Origin: Callorhinus ursinus
Taxonomy: Eukaryota; Chordata; Mammalia; Carnivora; Otariidae
Length of the DNA: 64,000 nt
Reading direction: 5' to 3'
NCBI RefSeq assembly: GCF_003265705.1
Contig: NW_020312785.1
Location: forward strand, 25,804,400 to 25,868,399
Made by a program: the position numbers and the translations under genes. The notes under the pieces are model-generated. The model ran no database searches, was not told where the DNA came from, and saw only the letters and a list, made by a program, of their open reading frames with translations. Numbering within the stretch: position 1 is the stretch's first letter; the number at the start of each line of letters is the position of its first letter. Positions 1 to 12,589 of this stretch are shown here, piece by piece.

Positions 1-328
1 CATGATTTTATTTAATAAATTTAAAGACTTTCTTAGCAGAACTCAGTCTCATTTCTAGGAAAACATAAGACTATTTTTAATCAAAGATTATTAGATAAAA
101 GAAAGCTAGAAACTTTTTATTTCCTTCCAAGATTTTCTTTAAATTCAAGTTAGCTAACATATAGTGTAATATTGGTTTCAGGAGCAGAATTTGTGATTCA
201 TCACTTACGTACAACACCCAGCACTCATCACAAGTATCCTCCTTAATACTCATGGCCCATCTAACCCATCCCCCCATCCACTTCCCCTCCAGCAACCCTC
301 AGTTTGTTCTCTATAGTTAAGAGTCTCT

Positions 329-503
329 TGGGTTGCCCGGGTGACTCAGTTGGTTAAGCATGGGACTCTTGATTTCAGGTCAGGTCATGATATCAGGACT
401 CTTGATTTAGGCTCAGATCTCAGATGTCATCTCCCTCTGCCTCTGCCCCTCCCCACCCCCCTGCTGGCATGCCTGTGCTCTCTCCCTCTCTCTCTAGGAA
501 AAA
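329..503 (+). mobile_element. CAN SINE inserted in the L1
   Basis: A tRNA-derived head (gactcagttggttaagca) is followed by a CT-rich body and an A-run. The imperfect 10-bp duplication aagagtctct / aaaagtctct (319-328, 504-513) flanks it. It is an older subfamily with 'gactcttgatttcag'. It sits inside the antisense L1, so it is younger than that L1. Confidence 0.85.
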
Positions 504-796
504 AAAAGTCTCTATGGTTTGCCTCCATTTCTCTTTTTATCTTATCTTTCCTTCCCTTCCCCTATGTTCATCTGTTTTGTTTCTTAATTTCCACATATGA
601 GTAAAATCATATGGTATTTATCTTTCTCTAACTTCTTTTGCTTAGCATAATACACTCCAGTTCCATCCACATTGTCACAAATGGCAAGAGTTCATCCTTT
701 TTGATGGCTGAGTAATATTCCATTGTATATATACCACTTCTTCTTTATCCACTCATCAGTCAATGGACATTTAGGCTCTTTACGTAACTTGGCTAT

Positions 797-822
797 TGTT
801 TTGTTTTGTTTTGTTTTGTTTT
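797..822. repeat. (TTTTG)n tract flanked by a 12-bp direct repeat
   Basis: About five TTTTG units interrupt the L1 match. Identical taacttggctat copies flank it at 785-796 and 823-834. The arrangement looks like a tiny insertion with a target duplication, or a local duplication followed by repeat growth. Confidence 0.75.
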
Positions 823-1060
823 TAACTTGGCTATCGTTGATAGTACTGCACAAACATTGGGGTACATGTGTCCCTTAGAATCAGTATCTTTGTATCCTTT
901 GTATAAATACCTAGTAGTGCAATTATGGGGTTGCAGGATAGTTTTATTTTTCATTTTTGAGGAACCTCCATACTGTTTTCAGAGTAGCTACACCAGTTTG
1001 CATTCCCACCAACAATGCAAAAGGGTTCCCTTTCTCCACATCCTTGCCAACATCTGTTGA

Positions 1061-2540
1061 GAAACCCAGAAACTTTTAATTTAGTTTACAATTATGTCAG
1101 ATGAGTAGTTTTAAGACATATGATTTTCATACTCCGTTAGGAATGACTGGTACTCTCCACTATAACTGTTCCAAGAGGATTTTTCATAAGCAACACATTT
1201 TTAAAAGATATGTGTATCCCTAAATATAAATTTCCCAAAGATTGCATCTAATCAAATGATTCCATATTCAAAGTCACTAATATACCCAATAAAATAATCC
1301 ATATCTTAAGCAATCTAAGCATATAAAACATTATTTGTTTTAATTTAATATTATGAAAAGCATATAACTATTTTACCTGGTACACATCTTTAACAAAATG
1401 TAGCGAATGCTCTAAGGAAAAAGAAAGCATTAAGATAATGCTCATGGTTAATTCATACAGTAAATATTTCAAAATCAGAAGAGTTCAAATGTTATTTTAT
1501 TAAATACTGTTTACCTAACAATATCTAAGGATATTTTTCAGGCTTGAAATCAAAGTTTAGTTCACTCCTTGAATATAAGTTTCACTTTATTACCTGTTAT
1601 TAGAAGCTTCAATCATCACCGATTGATTTACTTACCCACTAACTCAAAATAATGCTAGATGCTGATATGTCACTAAAAGTTCAGTGGATAAATGTCTCTA
1701 ATCCCCCTATGGAAATGTGATCCATGAGGAATAGATCCAAATTTTGCAAATTAACATATGTTTTTGGGGAGTGTGTGGTGTTCTGTCAAACAGCAACACT
1801 TCCTTTGAAAAGCCAATGATAGTTGCTCTTCCTACTCATTTTAAATCTGCTCTATTCAAGTTTATATAATTTATGCAATGTTATTTGCAATATCCAGCTG
1901 CCTTGTAGTTCCATATATTTAAGCAATATAAGGAAATTTTCAGCAGCATTTTTACTTTTAGAAGTGCTACATTGCACATAAAGACCTTATTTTTCAAAGT
2001 ATTAAACAGTCCTCCTATTTGGGTTGCATTTGGAAGCAAGTAATATTCTTAATGCCTAAACTATTTTCAGATATGATCTTTTGTAATGCTTACATTTGAA
2101 AATAAGCAGGCTTAAGCAAAACAATTCCTGCTAATCATTTAAGTGATGTGATAAAACATTTCATATGAACTGTCAGTTCATTTAAAAGCAAAAGAAGGGT
2201 TAGCAAATCAAATGGTCAGGCTTATACACACAGTATAGAAAAAGATGTTCATATATAACCATGCAAAAGGTACAAAACTAATCTGTCCTATCCTTTCTGG
2301 TTCTTCTAGTTTCTCCTATACTGTTACCAAATTCCATAAAAGTAACAATATTGTATGTTTTTCAAACTCTTTCCTATCCATAGGGTCATAATAATTATTA
2401 CAATTTTTAAGCCTAGAACTGCCAAAACCAAACACTTCTGAGAATCCTAGAATTGTTAATCACCAATCAATGATTCATATGTATGTATGTGAAGTATTTT
2501 TAAAGCCAAAAATAATTGAGAATTTATAAATAATACATCT
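1061..2540. other. Gene-free AT-rich DNA
   Basis: I see no ORF of note and no recognisable repeat or RNA gene. It is AT-rich with scattered TA-rich words. Confidence 0.6.
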
Positions 2541-2900
2541 GCCTTAGTTTGGGCTGATATAACAAAATACCACAAGCTGGGTCAGTTATAAACAACAGAA
2601 ATTCATTTCTCACAGTTCTGAAGTCTGTAAGTCCTAGATCAAGGTGCCAGCATGATTGGGTTTCTGGTGAGGGCCTTCTTCTGGATCGCCCATTGCCAAA
2701 TTCTTCTTGTAATCTCATATGGTGAAAAGCAGGAGAGAGCTCTCTGGGCTTTCTTTCATAAAAGCACAAACCCATTCATGAGGGCTCCACTCTCTGACCT
2801 AATTACTTCCCAAAGCCCCCACCTTCTACTCCCCTCCCACTGGGGATTAAAACTTTTAACACAAGAATTTTGGACAGACACAAACATCCAGTCCATATAG
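2541..2900 (-). mobile_element. MaLR-type LTR (MLT1/MST-like), antisense
   Basis: The + strand carries the reverse of a MaLR LTR. Landmarks are 'ttagtttgggctgatataacaaaatacc', 'aattcatttctcacagttctgaagtctg', 'ggtgagggccttcttctgg', 'catgagggctccactctctgacctaatta' and 'cagtccata'. It is a solo-LTR-length, diverged copy. No internal ERVL sequence is seen on either side. Confidence 0.8.
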
Positions 2901-3039
2901 CAATATCTAAGCCAAAAGGGCAATGCTATGCAAACTACAGACAGAGTTTTAACTAGAGACACTGCAGCAGCTTCACTCATGCAGAATCTCTCCCACACAC
3001 AATCACTCAGAGTCTTGGTAGCATGAATAAGTTGAATCA

Positions 3040-3125
3040 CAACAACTAAGATTTATTGAGTGCTTCCCCCATGCCAAGTACTGTGCTTAATCTGTACATG
3101 CATTAATTCATTGAGTATGTAGAAT
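3040..3125 (+). repeat. MIR/L2-like fragment
   Basis: The string 'tttattgagtgcttcccccatgccaagtactgtgcttaatctgtacatgcattaattcatt' follows the common MIR/L2 pattern of 'attgagcacttactatgtgccaggcactgtgc'. It is short and diverged. Confidence 0.55.
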
Positions 3126-4706
3126 TTTACAAGGATTTGTGTGGTCTCTAAATATGGTCAATATGTCACATTGAGATCCAGCCTAAGCCCCTTTACAAGT
3201 TCAAACTATATGGTATCTTTCTGGATACAGACATCTGCACCTTAGCACCTAAAACCCAATGTCACAATGCCACATACTCAGTTCTTATTATCAAAATGTA
3301 TCATGCCCATCATTTGGTCCTCTGGCAGAAAATAAATCTATTTGTAGATTAAGTAACGAATTCAATTAGAACATTCTCAGTTCAGGTTATAAAACAGCAT
3401 ATCATTTTGTTTTCAAAAACATGTCTGTGTGTGTGTATATAATTATAGTAATGACTGTTTTTTATTTTTTGGTTTTGGAAACTCCTAATGATTTGATTTT
3501 CTGTATCTTCTACATTTCCTATACTAGCCATACATTACAATAAAGAAATGAATAAGTAAAAGTTATTACCAAGCCCAGGAATATAATAATAACCCTACAA
3601 TGTATCAGCAGTGAAGGCACTAAATCTAAATAACAAAGTTCTGTCTTTCCCTTTCATATATTTCCATAGTAGCTGATAAATTTTTGTGAAATATTGAATT
3701 GCATCATAAAGATTTTGCCTCTATATGTTCATATGCATAGAAATGCACAAAAGAGAGCTCATGTGATGTGTTGTGAAAAATAAAACAATTTTTGACTACA
3801 AAAGAATTACCTGTCATGCAAAACAGCACTCAGGCTGCACAGCAACAGTAAAACTCTGTTTAAATAAACTACCCAGGTAACATTATTCATTCTTCAGGTC
3901 CATAGGACCAAGAGCAGTATCTGTAAGTACTGGTGTTCAAAGCTTTAAAAGTATTTGCTTCAGAAATGACAGCTTCTACAGATGAAACAATTCTAAGTCC
4001 CCTTCTAAAGATTCTTGGCCTTGTAGGAAGTCAGAGGATATTTGACATGCATGGCAGGGTTTTTTTATAAAGTGGTTCTCTCAAGTGGTATATAAATTAA
4101 TTTTTTGCTAGATTTCTCCTGAGAGGGTGTGGACTTGGCAGCTGGGATCCAAGATCACACTCCAGTATTAAAAAGATAACTCAGTCATGGGGAATTATGA
4201 GACAGAGTGAAACCAGGCCCCACCAGCAGTGCGCAGAGCTGGGACACAGAAACGTGAGAGCCAGTGATTAACTGCCAAGGGACGAGGCACTGAGGGAGTG
4301 ATCCGAAAGGCAGGGCATCAAAAAGTCCTTTTCTACTTCTTAAGAATTACACAGACCTCAGACTTTAGGAAACGTTTCTCATTTCAAATTGACTTTATAG
4401 TTCAGAGGGGTCAGTCACTTGTTAGTGTGTTCAGTTTATTGGATCATAATTTTATTTTATTTAAATGGCATTTGCTGTTCATGAAATATGATTTCCTGGA
4501 GCATTAAGTCCCCATTTTATAAGTACTAGAGCATAAACACAACAGGGGTGTGCTGGAGTGGTACTGATGTTTCTAATACAGATGAAACCTCCCCTGAGAT
4601 GGTCTTCACAGGGCCCTGATATGCCAATCTTGGCTCAAGACCTGGGTATAGACTAGAACCAAACATTACGTGGTGTGGTCTAATATCAAGAGTAGATATG
4701 GAACAC
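3126..4706. other. Gene-free interval, mostly unassigned
   Basis: A short TG/TA microsatellite-like stretch lies at 3421-3442. A slightly GC-richer patch at 4120-4320 (around 'ctgagagggtgtggacttgg') may be a repeat remnant I cannot name. No credible coding frame is present. Confidence 0.5.
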
Positions 4707-5056
4707 TGTTCCAGACTGAATGTTTACGTTCCCCCAGAATGTGTATGTTGAAACCTTAATTCTGCATATGATGGTAGCAAGACCTGGGGCCTTTGAGATA
4801 TAATTAGATCACATGGGTGGAGCCCTCAAGAATGGAATGAGTGCCTTTAAAAGTAGAGGCTGGAGAGCTAGCTTGCTTTTTCCTGCCTTTTGAGGATGTG
4901 ATGAGAAGTCTGTAACCTGGACGTGGGCTCTCACCAGAACCTGACCATGCCGGCATCCTGACTTCAGACATCCAGCCTCCAGAACCCTGAGAAACATTTC
5001 TCTTGTTTAGAAGTCAGCCAGTTTCTGGCTACTGCAACTCAAACTGACTAAAAGAG
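4707..5056 (+). mobile_element. MaLR-type LTR (MLT1/MST-like), sense
   Basis: It contains the MaLR landmarks 'agactgaatgtttacgttcccccagaatgtgtatgttgaaacctta', 'ggggcctttgagatataattagatcac', 'gggtggagccctcaagaatgg', 'tccagcctccagaaccctgagaaa' and 'actcaaactgacta'. Length and order fit a solo LTR. Confidence 0.8.
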
Positions 5057-5439
5057 TCACCTTATCTACTCGTTCTGCTCACAGTTATTCAGAGCAAACG
5101 AGATGCCCCCTGCATCTTGGACTCTTCTTATTCTTCAATCCAGCCTATTAAGCGAAATACACTTTCAATTCTATTTTCAAAATGCCGTTCAAATCCAGCT
5201 TTTCTCTATTCCAAAACCTAGCTGGAAACCTCAGAAAATATCACTAAATTTTACTAACTGATACTCAGTCTCTCTCATCCCTAATCCATCCTACCTAATG
5301 TTAACATATTATTTACTTTCTGAAATGCAAACTGACCTCTCCCTTCACCTATAATTATTCTCCGGTGCTTACAGGATAAAGTCTAAATTATTAGTGGACA
5401 TTCCAGTTTTATCTCCTGTTCTCACCCACTAAAAATCCC

Positions 5440-6080
5440 TGAGAAGGGATGCGCTTATCTATTTTAATAATAGCAGGGAGGCCACAAGTGAATGAATGAA
5501 GTGAATGAAGACAAATGACAGAGGAAATGATGTGAGAGAAGTGAACAAGGAGGACATAATGAAGGCCACGGGAAGGTGTGACTTTAGTCTGAGTATGATG
5601 GGAAGCCACTGGAAGCATCTGACTAAGGAGTGACTTGGCCTCTCAAGATTAGACAAGGTCACTCTAGCTACTGTGTGGCAAATAGAAGGGGAAGGGGTGG
5701 GAGTGGAAGAGCAGTAGAAAAGAAGATATCTTGAACATACTTCTGAGGTACAGTGAAGGAGTTGCTAATGGATTGGATGTGGCATTTGGGAGATAGGATG
5801 GTAAAGGTTTGTGACAACACCCTTCCAATTATTTCCATTTTCCCAATGAACTAGAAAGCAAAGTCTTATGCTTAAAGTGAGGCTGTAGAGTTAGTGTTGA
5901 GGTTTAAAGAGAAAGGAAAGGGGATAAAATAGTCATGTGGGACAGAAAATGATTGCTCAACACTACTAGGGACATATTTCAGTTATGGTCACACATCTAA
6001 CATGAGGAGAGGTAGATTGTTGGGGGTTTCCATCCATATCCATTCAGCTTCAAAACATGCAAAAATGGAGAGGATAGGTA
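5440..6080 (+). repeat. Old composite mammalian repeat, copy 1
   Basis: The pattern 'gatgggaagccactggaagcatctgac...ggagtgacttggcc...caaggtcactctagctactgtgtgg' and 'ttgctaatggattggatgtgg' matches an old dispersed mammalian repeat that I recall without a sure family name. Related stretches occur at 19140-19570 and 28915-30320. It is purine-rich and non-coding. Confidence 0.5.
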
Positions 6081-6099
6081 ATTACATTTAAACAGAGTT

Positions 6100-6294
6100 G
6101 GGGGGTGCCTGGGTGGCGCAGGCAGTTAAGCTTCCTACTCTTGGTTTTGGCTCAGGTCGTGATCTCAAGGTCATGGGATTGGGAGGTCAACATGGAGTCT
6201 GCTTGTGATTCTCTCTCCCTCTCCCCCTTCCCCCTGCTTACGTACGCTCACTCGCTCTCTTGCGCTCTCTCTCTCTCTCTAAAATAAACAAATC
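6100..6294 (+). mobile_element. CAN SINE
   Basis: A tRNA-derived head with A-box-like 'tgggtggcgcaggcagtt' is followed by a long CT tract and a short A-rich end. The perfect 13-bp duplication tttaaacagagtt flanks it (6087-6099, 6295-6307). Confidence 0.93.
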
Positions 6295-6307
6295 TTTAAA
6301 CAGAGTT

Positions 6308-8178
6308 TTGCCTGATGTATAAGACAAAGGGAAAGAAGGACAAGGGGGTAGAAAATGTATATGAGGGAGTGATTACAAGGGATAATAACATTTAAATTGG
6401 GTAAGGAAGACTGAGCATATGAGTGGCTTAGAGAGAGAGGGAAGAGATATGAGATCAATGTAGGGGATGGAAAGACTATCGGAGCTGGGTACTACACTTA
6501 AATATCAGAGGTAGGAGACTGCTTGAAAATTGAAATCACAAAGGAATTGGAGGTGTTGTAATGGTGAGTTCTAACATATGATCATGATAGGACTGCCGAA
6601 GGGAAAGTTGAGAAAAAAAAAATTAGGAAAAAGGAAGTCAAGGAAGTGAGAGGCCATATTTATTGAAAGTTTATCTACCTGAGTATTGTAATCACAAGAA
6701 TTTTATGACAGGATGTTGGAAAGAATGATAGTGAGCCAGGAGCTAAAATCTTTTAAAAAAAGAAAAAGAAAACAAATAGGAGAGAGTGAAAAAATAGGCT
6801 TTGGGGATTAGAATTTGACTACAGATAGTGGCAAGTGCCCGATATGAGATCAAATGCTGGGGATTTTGTGAAAGGAAAAGAGAGTGTGAACAAGTAGTTC
6901 AACAGAAATATAAGAAACATATAATTAAAAATTCTGTGGTAACCTCATTAAAAAGGAAAAGAGAAATAAAATTAAGCTGAATAATGTTATTTAACAATAC
7001 ATACAAAATGGTATCATTTCAACATGCAATCAATATGTAACTTATTAATGAAATATATTACGTTTTCTTTCTTTTTTGGTACTGTCTTCAAAACCCACGC
7101 TATGTTTTTCACATACAGCACATCTCCATTCAGACGACACACATTTCAAGTGCTAAAGGGGCATACTTGACTAGTGGCTACCATATTGGCGAGTGGAAAT
7201 CTAGAGATACCAATTATACAAGCGTTGTGGTAGAGATTCAGAGGGTTTCTAGAGCCGCCAATTCAGAGTTTCTAGTGAAATAATGTACTCAGGGAGAAAA
7301 CCAGATTTCATTAGATTGAGAAGGTAAACGAAACATTCAGAAAGTGAAGGATGAGAATATAGGGGATTTTGTTTATGACCATCTGTGAGTGCCAGAGGAC
7401 AGAGTGGAAGGTTTTCAGGTCTTAAAGGAAGATAATAAAGCCAGTTAATGTTGAGGAAGAAGTTGGGATAGAAACCACTCATTCAGACTTATTTGGTCTC
7501 CTAGCTTTGGACTCCAAGATTTTGCTTGTTTTAAGAGTCTCTTGCAATATATTACTTCCAATTTCTCTAAAAAACAGGATCCCAGGTAGGACTATAGAAA
7601 TGTTAGATTGGCATGCTCCCAAGTTTTCCACTAATACGATTTATATTTTATTTCAAGCCCACCAGGTTTGATAAAGAAAGAATAATAATAATAGGTACTC
7701 ACACTGACAGGGTCGTTGACTCCAAGAAGAAGCTCTAAATATAACTATAACTGAATGAATATAATGATAATGCCTTACCTTTACATAGGTACAGGAATAG
7801 ATACAAATAAACTAAACCCCGAGATTGCTACAGGGATGGTATTTCTTGGAAATTGACCCTAAAGATACAGTTTCACTCAAAAATGAACAAGTTAGAGTTG
7901 TCACCAGTTATTCTCACCTTTTAAGCCAGCAGTTAATTAGCCAGAGATGAGAGGAAAAAAACTGGGAGGAGTCAAAGAAGTATTAGAAAATTTAATGGTT
8001 GTAAAACCTAATGTAACCTCTCAAAGGACTTTCTAGAATCCTCACCTCAATCAGGTGATTTCCCAGACAGCAGGGGACAATCATCAGCTGAAAGCCAGGA
8101 AGCTCCAAAGGAATCGCTGCGATGGATTCTGTTCTGTGTTATCTATGTGTGCAGTAAACTATGTCATTTACTTACTCT
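6308..8178. other. Gene-free interval
   Basis: The interval is purine-rich and non-coding. The first part (to about 6900) may continue the old repeat of copy 1. A short (TAA)n run lies at about 7680-7700. No coding frame is supported. Confidence 0.5.
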
Positions 8179-8585
8179 GTTATGGGCTGAATTGTGCCCT
8201 CCCCCAAGCCCGCCAACCACCATCAAAATTCATCTTGTTGACCCTAACCCCCAATGTGACTCTTCAGAGACTGGACCTTTAGGGAGGTAATTAAGGTTAA
8301 ATGAGCTCATAAGGGTAGGACTCTAGTCCAGTAAGACTAGTGCCCTTACAAGAAGAGGGAGAGACATGAGAGATCTTTCTCCCTCCATGCACAGGCACAG
8401 AAAAAAGTCCACGTGAGAATGTAGATAAAAGACAAGCATCTACAAGCTAGGTAGAGAGGACTCACAGAACCAACCCTGATGGCACCTTGATACTGGACTT
8501 CCAGCCTCCAGAGCTGTGAGAAAATAAATTTCTGTTGTGTCCCATCTAGCCTCTGGAATTTCTTTATGGTAGACTAATTCATACA
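8179..8585 (+). mobile_element. MaLR-type LTR (MLT1-like), sense
   Basis: It has the LTR landmarks 'gttatgggctgaattgtgccctccccc', 'cccaatgtgactcttcagag', 'gaggtaattaaggttaaatgagctcataagggtagg', 'cttacaagaagaggg' and 'tccagcctccagagctgtgagaaaataaatttctgttg'. The 3' end is near 'ctaattcatac'. Confidence 0.8.
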
Positions 8586-8706
8586 CTAAGGAGTTTGTAC
8601 TATTTTTCTGTATCTGTTGGAAGCCTGTAACAACTCCGCAAAGTGGCTCTATAGCTTTTAAAGATTGTTTCCATTAACATTCTCACTTATTTCTTCTATT
8701 AATTAG

Positions 8707-8800
8707 AACTTCTTGGGTTACAAATCAGAGAATGAAATTCAAGACAGTTTGGCAAGAGATTTCGATAAAGAAGACTCAGATGAAACCCAAAGACAGAAAG
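8707..8800 (+). other. Isolated exon-like segment with splice signals
   Basis: A 94-nt segment is preceded by a pyrimidine-rich tract ending in ag (cttatttcttctattaattag, 8686-8706). It is followed by a strong donor, aaag/gtaagtaag (8801 on). Two + frames are open across it. One starts NFLGYK and has an acidic middle (DFDKEDSDE). The other starts TSWVTN and is lysine-rich. I recognise no protein family in either. No matching neighbouring exons or 5'/3' gene ends are visible. It could be one exon of a long gene or lncRNA, or chance splice signals in non-coding DNA. Confidence 0.3.
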
Positions 8801-8809
8801 GTAAGTAAG

Positions 8810-11800
8810 CATCATGAAGGCATGGAAAGCTGCCTGACCTCTTGCTCATGCCTCATCTGAATAGATCTGATTCCTAAGTCTTTTCCTCTTCTGCAATCCA
8901 TATAGTGAGTTTGGGAGTCATGTCTGGGGTTGCATATTACAGGTCCAGGAACGAGCATTTGGAGTCAGTGAAACAATCAGTCACTCCCTTTCCCACAACT
9001 CCAGATATCCACTAATGGATGTTTCATTGGTTTACCTTGAGCCATATGCTCACTCCCATCCAGTCAACTATGGCCAAGGGATGGGGCACTAGGATCCTGG
9101 CAGACATACAAAATGACTAGTGTCCTACCATGGGTGGATGGACTAAATAAGGTGTCTACCACATATAAGATGTCCACCAAGTGTCAGAACAAACCAGAGA
9201 AGTTGGCCTTATCATCCCCATCTCGTATTTCAGGGAACCGAAACCCTCATTTGGCCAAGGGCACACAGGTTTTAAATGGAATCAAAACAATTGCCTCTGA
9301 TTCCACATTCCAAGTCTGTCAACTTCACCACCTGACTAAAGTGATATATTGCCTCACCTTCAAATATTTTTAACTGAACTGAGGAATTAGCCTTCAAAAT
9401 TCAAATATAGATGAAACTGATGATTATTTTAGAAAGATATATTTCATTCATTGAATTTATGAGGCTGATATTCTTTCAGCAGAATCTAAGTTGCATAAAA
9501 ATGCAGATTTCTCCCTTAAGTTTTATGTTGTGAATTGTCACATCATATGTGAAGATAGCTCATTTTTAAAATGCACTGATACTCTATCTTTGGGGTAGTG
9601 TGAAAAGAAGTACATTTCATAAAAATATGAGTGATGAACTAGATACTCTTTCTTCTGCATTCCTAGGATACACTAGCAAAGAAAAACAGTAGGGAGTCCC
9701 CATTACTGTCTCCCTTCTATTTATTACTAGAAGTCAGTGGCATTGCTTTCATTTAATTTATGTTCAGTTCTATGGGAAAAGGTTGTCATTAGTTACTGAA
9801 GACAACAATAACAGTAATAGTGGAAGTCACCTTGATAATTCCACTTAAACTCGTTTACTTTCAAAATGAATGTGATTTTATAAAATCCCACAGGATGTTA
9901 CTTTTTTCAGGATTGTGATATTTTTCCATAGAATTTTTCATAGGAATAATACCACTTTAAAACACATAAAAAAGTTTTTCCTTTTGTTTTGTATTGCTTT
10001 GCAGGGTGTCAAATGGACATCAGAATACTTTTAATATGCTAGTTATAATACTGTCCTTAGCATCTGTACAAATTTTCTTTTATTAAGGATTGCTAAAACA
10101 TTTTGTCCACATAACTTTCATATTATATCCTCAGTTAGGGAATGGAGACACAGAAAAGTCTATAACAAACTCTCTCGAGAAGTCTATTATACACTACACA
10201 AAAGTATATTAACCGATCCTTTACATAGTGTGTGAGTCAATAATCTATCCAGTAAAGAATTAAAACTAAAAAGGTATAGCAGAAGCTCTTTTACTGCTAT
10301 TCACTTTTCTTACAAATCACAGGAAAGCCATTCTAGGTTCTGGAGGCACCCCACAGGGCCATCCATCCCATGGTCAGTGAAGCAAACATTCCCTGTGTCA
10401 CTTCCTTCTTGTCTCCCCTTTCTCAAGTATTCTGCTGTAATCAGCCTCTGGTATGTTGCACCTTCTTGTCACTCACAATCAGCATTAGATCCCGTCCATA
10501 TAAACCCAGTGCTGGACAAGAAACTGAGAGATTGTGAGGTAAAGGCAAGACAAGAATAAGGGTTTCAAAAGCTATGTGGTGTATTTATACATGAGGATGG
10601 CATATCTACCAGTCACTTTACACTATTACAACACTTTTCCAGACTTTCTCTTTACTCTTCTTAGTCTCTGATCTTTTTTTAAAACATTTCTCCTTCCCTT
10701 TCTCATGTGCGAAACCAGATGAGGGGTTGATAGCACCTCCACCTAAGGATTCTACCAAATGAAATGCCTGCTGCCCAGGGTTTAAAAAAAAAAAAAGATG
10801 GAGATTTTTTGCATGAAAATCCTCCCCTTGATTCCCCTCACTCATTTCCCACTGTTGTTTTCCATCTGGAACTTATTTTCTCCTTCGTGGACCATTACAA
10901 TCCAGCAGAGTCAACTGGCTCTATCTAGATACAACACATGTACCCCAACCACCTAATACTCAGACCTCTGTGAATATTACCTTTGTACAGCTGAGAAAAA
11001 TTATCTACGTAGCTTATGTTTAATCAACTTAACGTCTCTAGGCAGATTTACATTCCCATATTGCTGTGGGTGAGATATCTTAATGTAAAAGTACAAAGTG
11101 AACTCTCCTAAGAACTTGAAAAAGTTAGAACTTGAGGAATTTCAGAAGTCCTTATGGTTCAAGCTTCTTGTTCTACACAAAGGAAGTAAAGCCATGAGAG
11201 GTGAAGTGATTGGACCCAGGTCTCATAGTTCTTCAGTGTGTGCAGAGGGGCAGGAGGGGAGAGCAGGAGGCTTGATCATAAACTCAAAATGAGCTCAAAA
11301 CAGCTGATATGTTTATGTCAAAAGCAGAGTTAAAAAACAGACTGCATGAATTCACAAAGGCTCCCTTATTATACTTTAGTTAGGTCTATATGAGGCCCAG
11401 GACAGTTAGCAGCGAGGACCTGGTGGGGGTAGGAGTTAGGGGTAGATTGCGATCTGTAGCACATCACTTTGCTAGAACCCTTTGAAGCATCAAAAAAAAT
11501 TTCAGCTCCTCCTCTTCCTCTCTCACTTGGCAGGGAAGGAGCTGGGGATAAAACTATCCCATCACTGCCAGTCAGCACTGTCCACCTGAGGGGTTCTCTC
11601 TGTTCATGGTGAGGTTATTCAAAGCAGTGGGTTGCCAGGAACCTCTGCAGTAGATAGTACCTCTTGGAGGATGCAAGCAAAGAGTAGTCAGGGTAAAAGT
11701 CTTGGTAATGCTCTGGATATTAAGTTGGTTGGTATGGTCACTGACGTTTGATTTATTATCATGCTCTCTAATTTACGTTGTGCTACATATATGTTTTGTT

Positions 11801-12370
11801 TTTATCAAATATTTAAAATAAAATCAACTTTTATAATATGATCCAAGATTCTTATGGACAGTGAAGTTATTCAAGAATGGAAACCACAGAAAAATACTTT
11901 CAGACATGCAAGAATTCAGGGCATATAATCTACATTATAAATGTAGATTATATGAAAAAAACAACTTGAGAATGAAATCTAGCCAATTAAATTGTGAATA
12001 GAGATACCATTATTATCTTAAAAAAAAAAAAACTAATGGTGAGCATTAAGACCTCTAAAACATAGAACCATGGCTAAACAATTATGAGAATGATGGTAAT
12101 ATTCAATTTTCAATTGAATATGTTACTTTTTATCTGAACCTCCTCCACAATATTGGGCCAGGGGAACTATCTACTCTAATTCCCTAGGAACTATATACTC
12201 TAATTATCTGTGTTTATTCCCCCCAAGGTTTCATGCATCACTCTTAATGCAATGGGGCACTGTTTCTGAGGAAGTAGCAACTCATGCTGCAGACATCACT
12301 AGGCACTGTGCTTGCTCACTCCCCTCTCTCTCTCTCTCCATCCCTCTCCCATAAGTATCTACATCTATAT
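8810..12370. other. Gene-free interval with MIR traces
   Basis: A weak MIR-like stretch runs about 9195-9330 (ccccatctcgtatttcaggg onward). Another possible one lies at 11100-11240. A perfect hairpin is listed separately at 11922-11954. A-runs lie near 10784 and 12020. No coding frame is supported. Confidence 0.5.
11922..11954. repeat. Perfect inverted repeat, 15-bp arms, 3-nt loop
   Basis: The arm catataatctacatt (11922-11936) and its exact reverse complement aatgtagattatatg (11940-11954) are separated by 'ata'. It would form a perfect cruciform or RNA hairpin. It is AT-rich, matches no small-RNA class I recognise, and has no T-run terminator after it. Confidence 0.9.
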
Positions 12371-12377
12371 CTATGTG

Positions 12378-12424
<47 letters not shown>
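12378..12424. repeat. (CA)n microsatellite
   Basis: An uninterrupted CA dinucleotide run of about 23 units follows a CT-rich lead (12321-12350). Confidence 0.97.
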
Positions 12425-12426
<2 letters not shown>

Positions 12427-12589
12427 CGTTAGTTCTTCTTCCAAGAATAGAACTCTCAGTATTTAGAAAAGGCTTCAGTTAACATCTTTGAAGGGACTCA
12501 GTTCTCAACACTGTGGTTTCTACTTCTAAATTTTCCAAACATGAACCATCTTCTCTCATTGTGACAGTAAGGATGGCTTTAGGATTAAA

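Larger units (their letters stand above)
115..1060 (-). mobile_element. L1 3' end, antisense, split by a SINE
   Basis: On the + strand this reads as the reverse complement of a carnivore L1 3' UTR. Landmarks are 'taacatatagtgtaatattggtttcagg', 'cagcaaccctcagtttgttctc', 'tagcataatacactccagttccatcc' and 'gaggaacctccatactgttttc'. The 3' end of the element is at the left, near 115. It is 5'-truncated near 1060. A CAN SINE interrupts it at 329-503 and a (TTTTG)n tract at 797-822. No usable ORF remains. Confidence 0.85.

Noticed and set aside
12378..12424. CRISPR-like regular repeats
   Set aside because: It is a dinucleotide microsatellite; no spaced identical repeats occur anywhere, and this is mammalian DNA.
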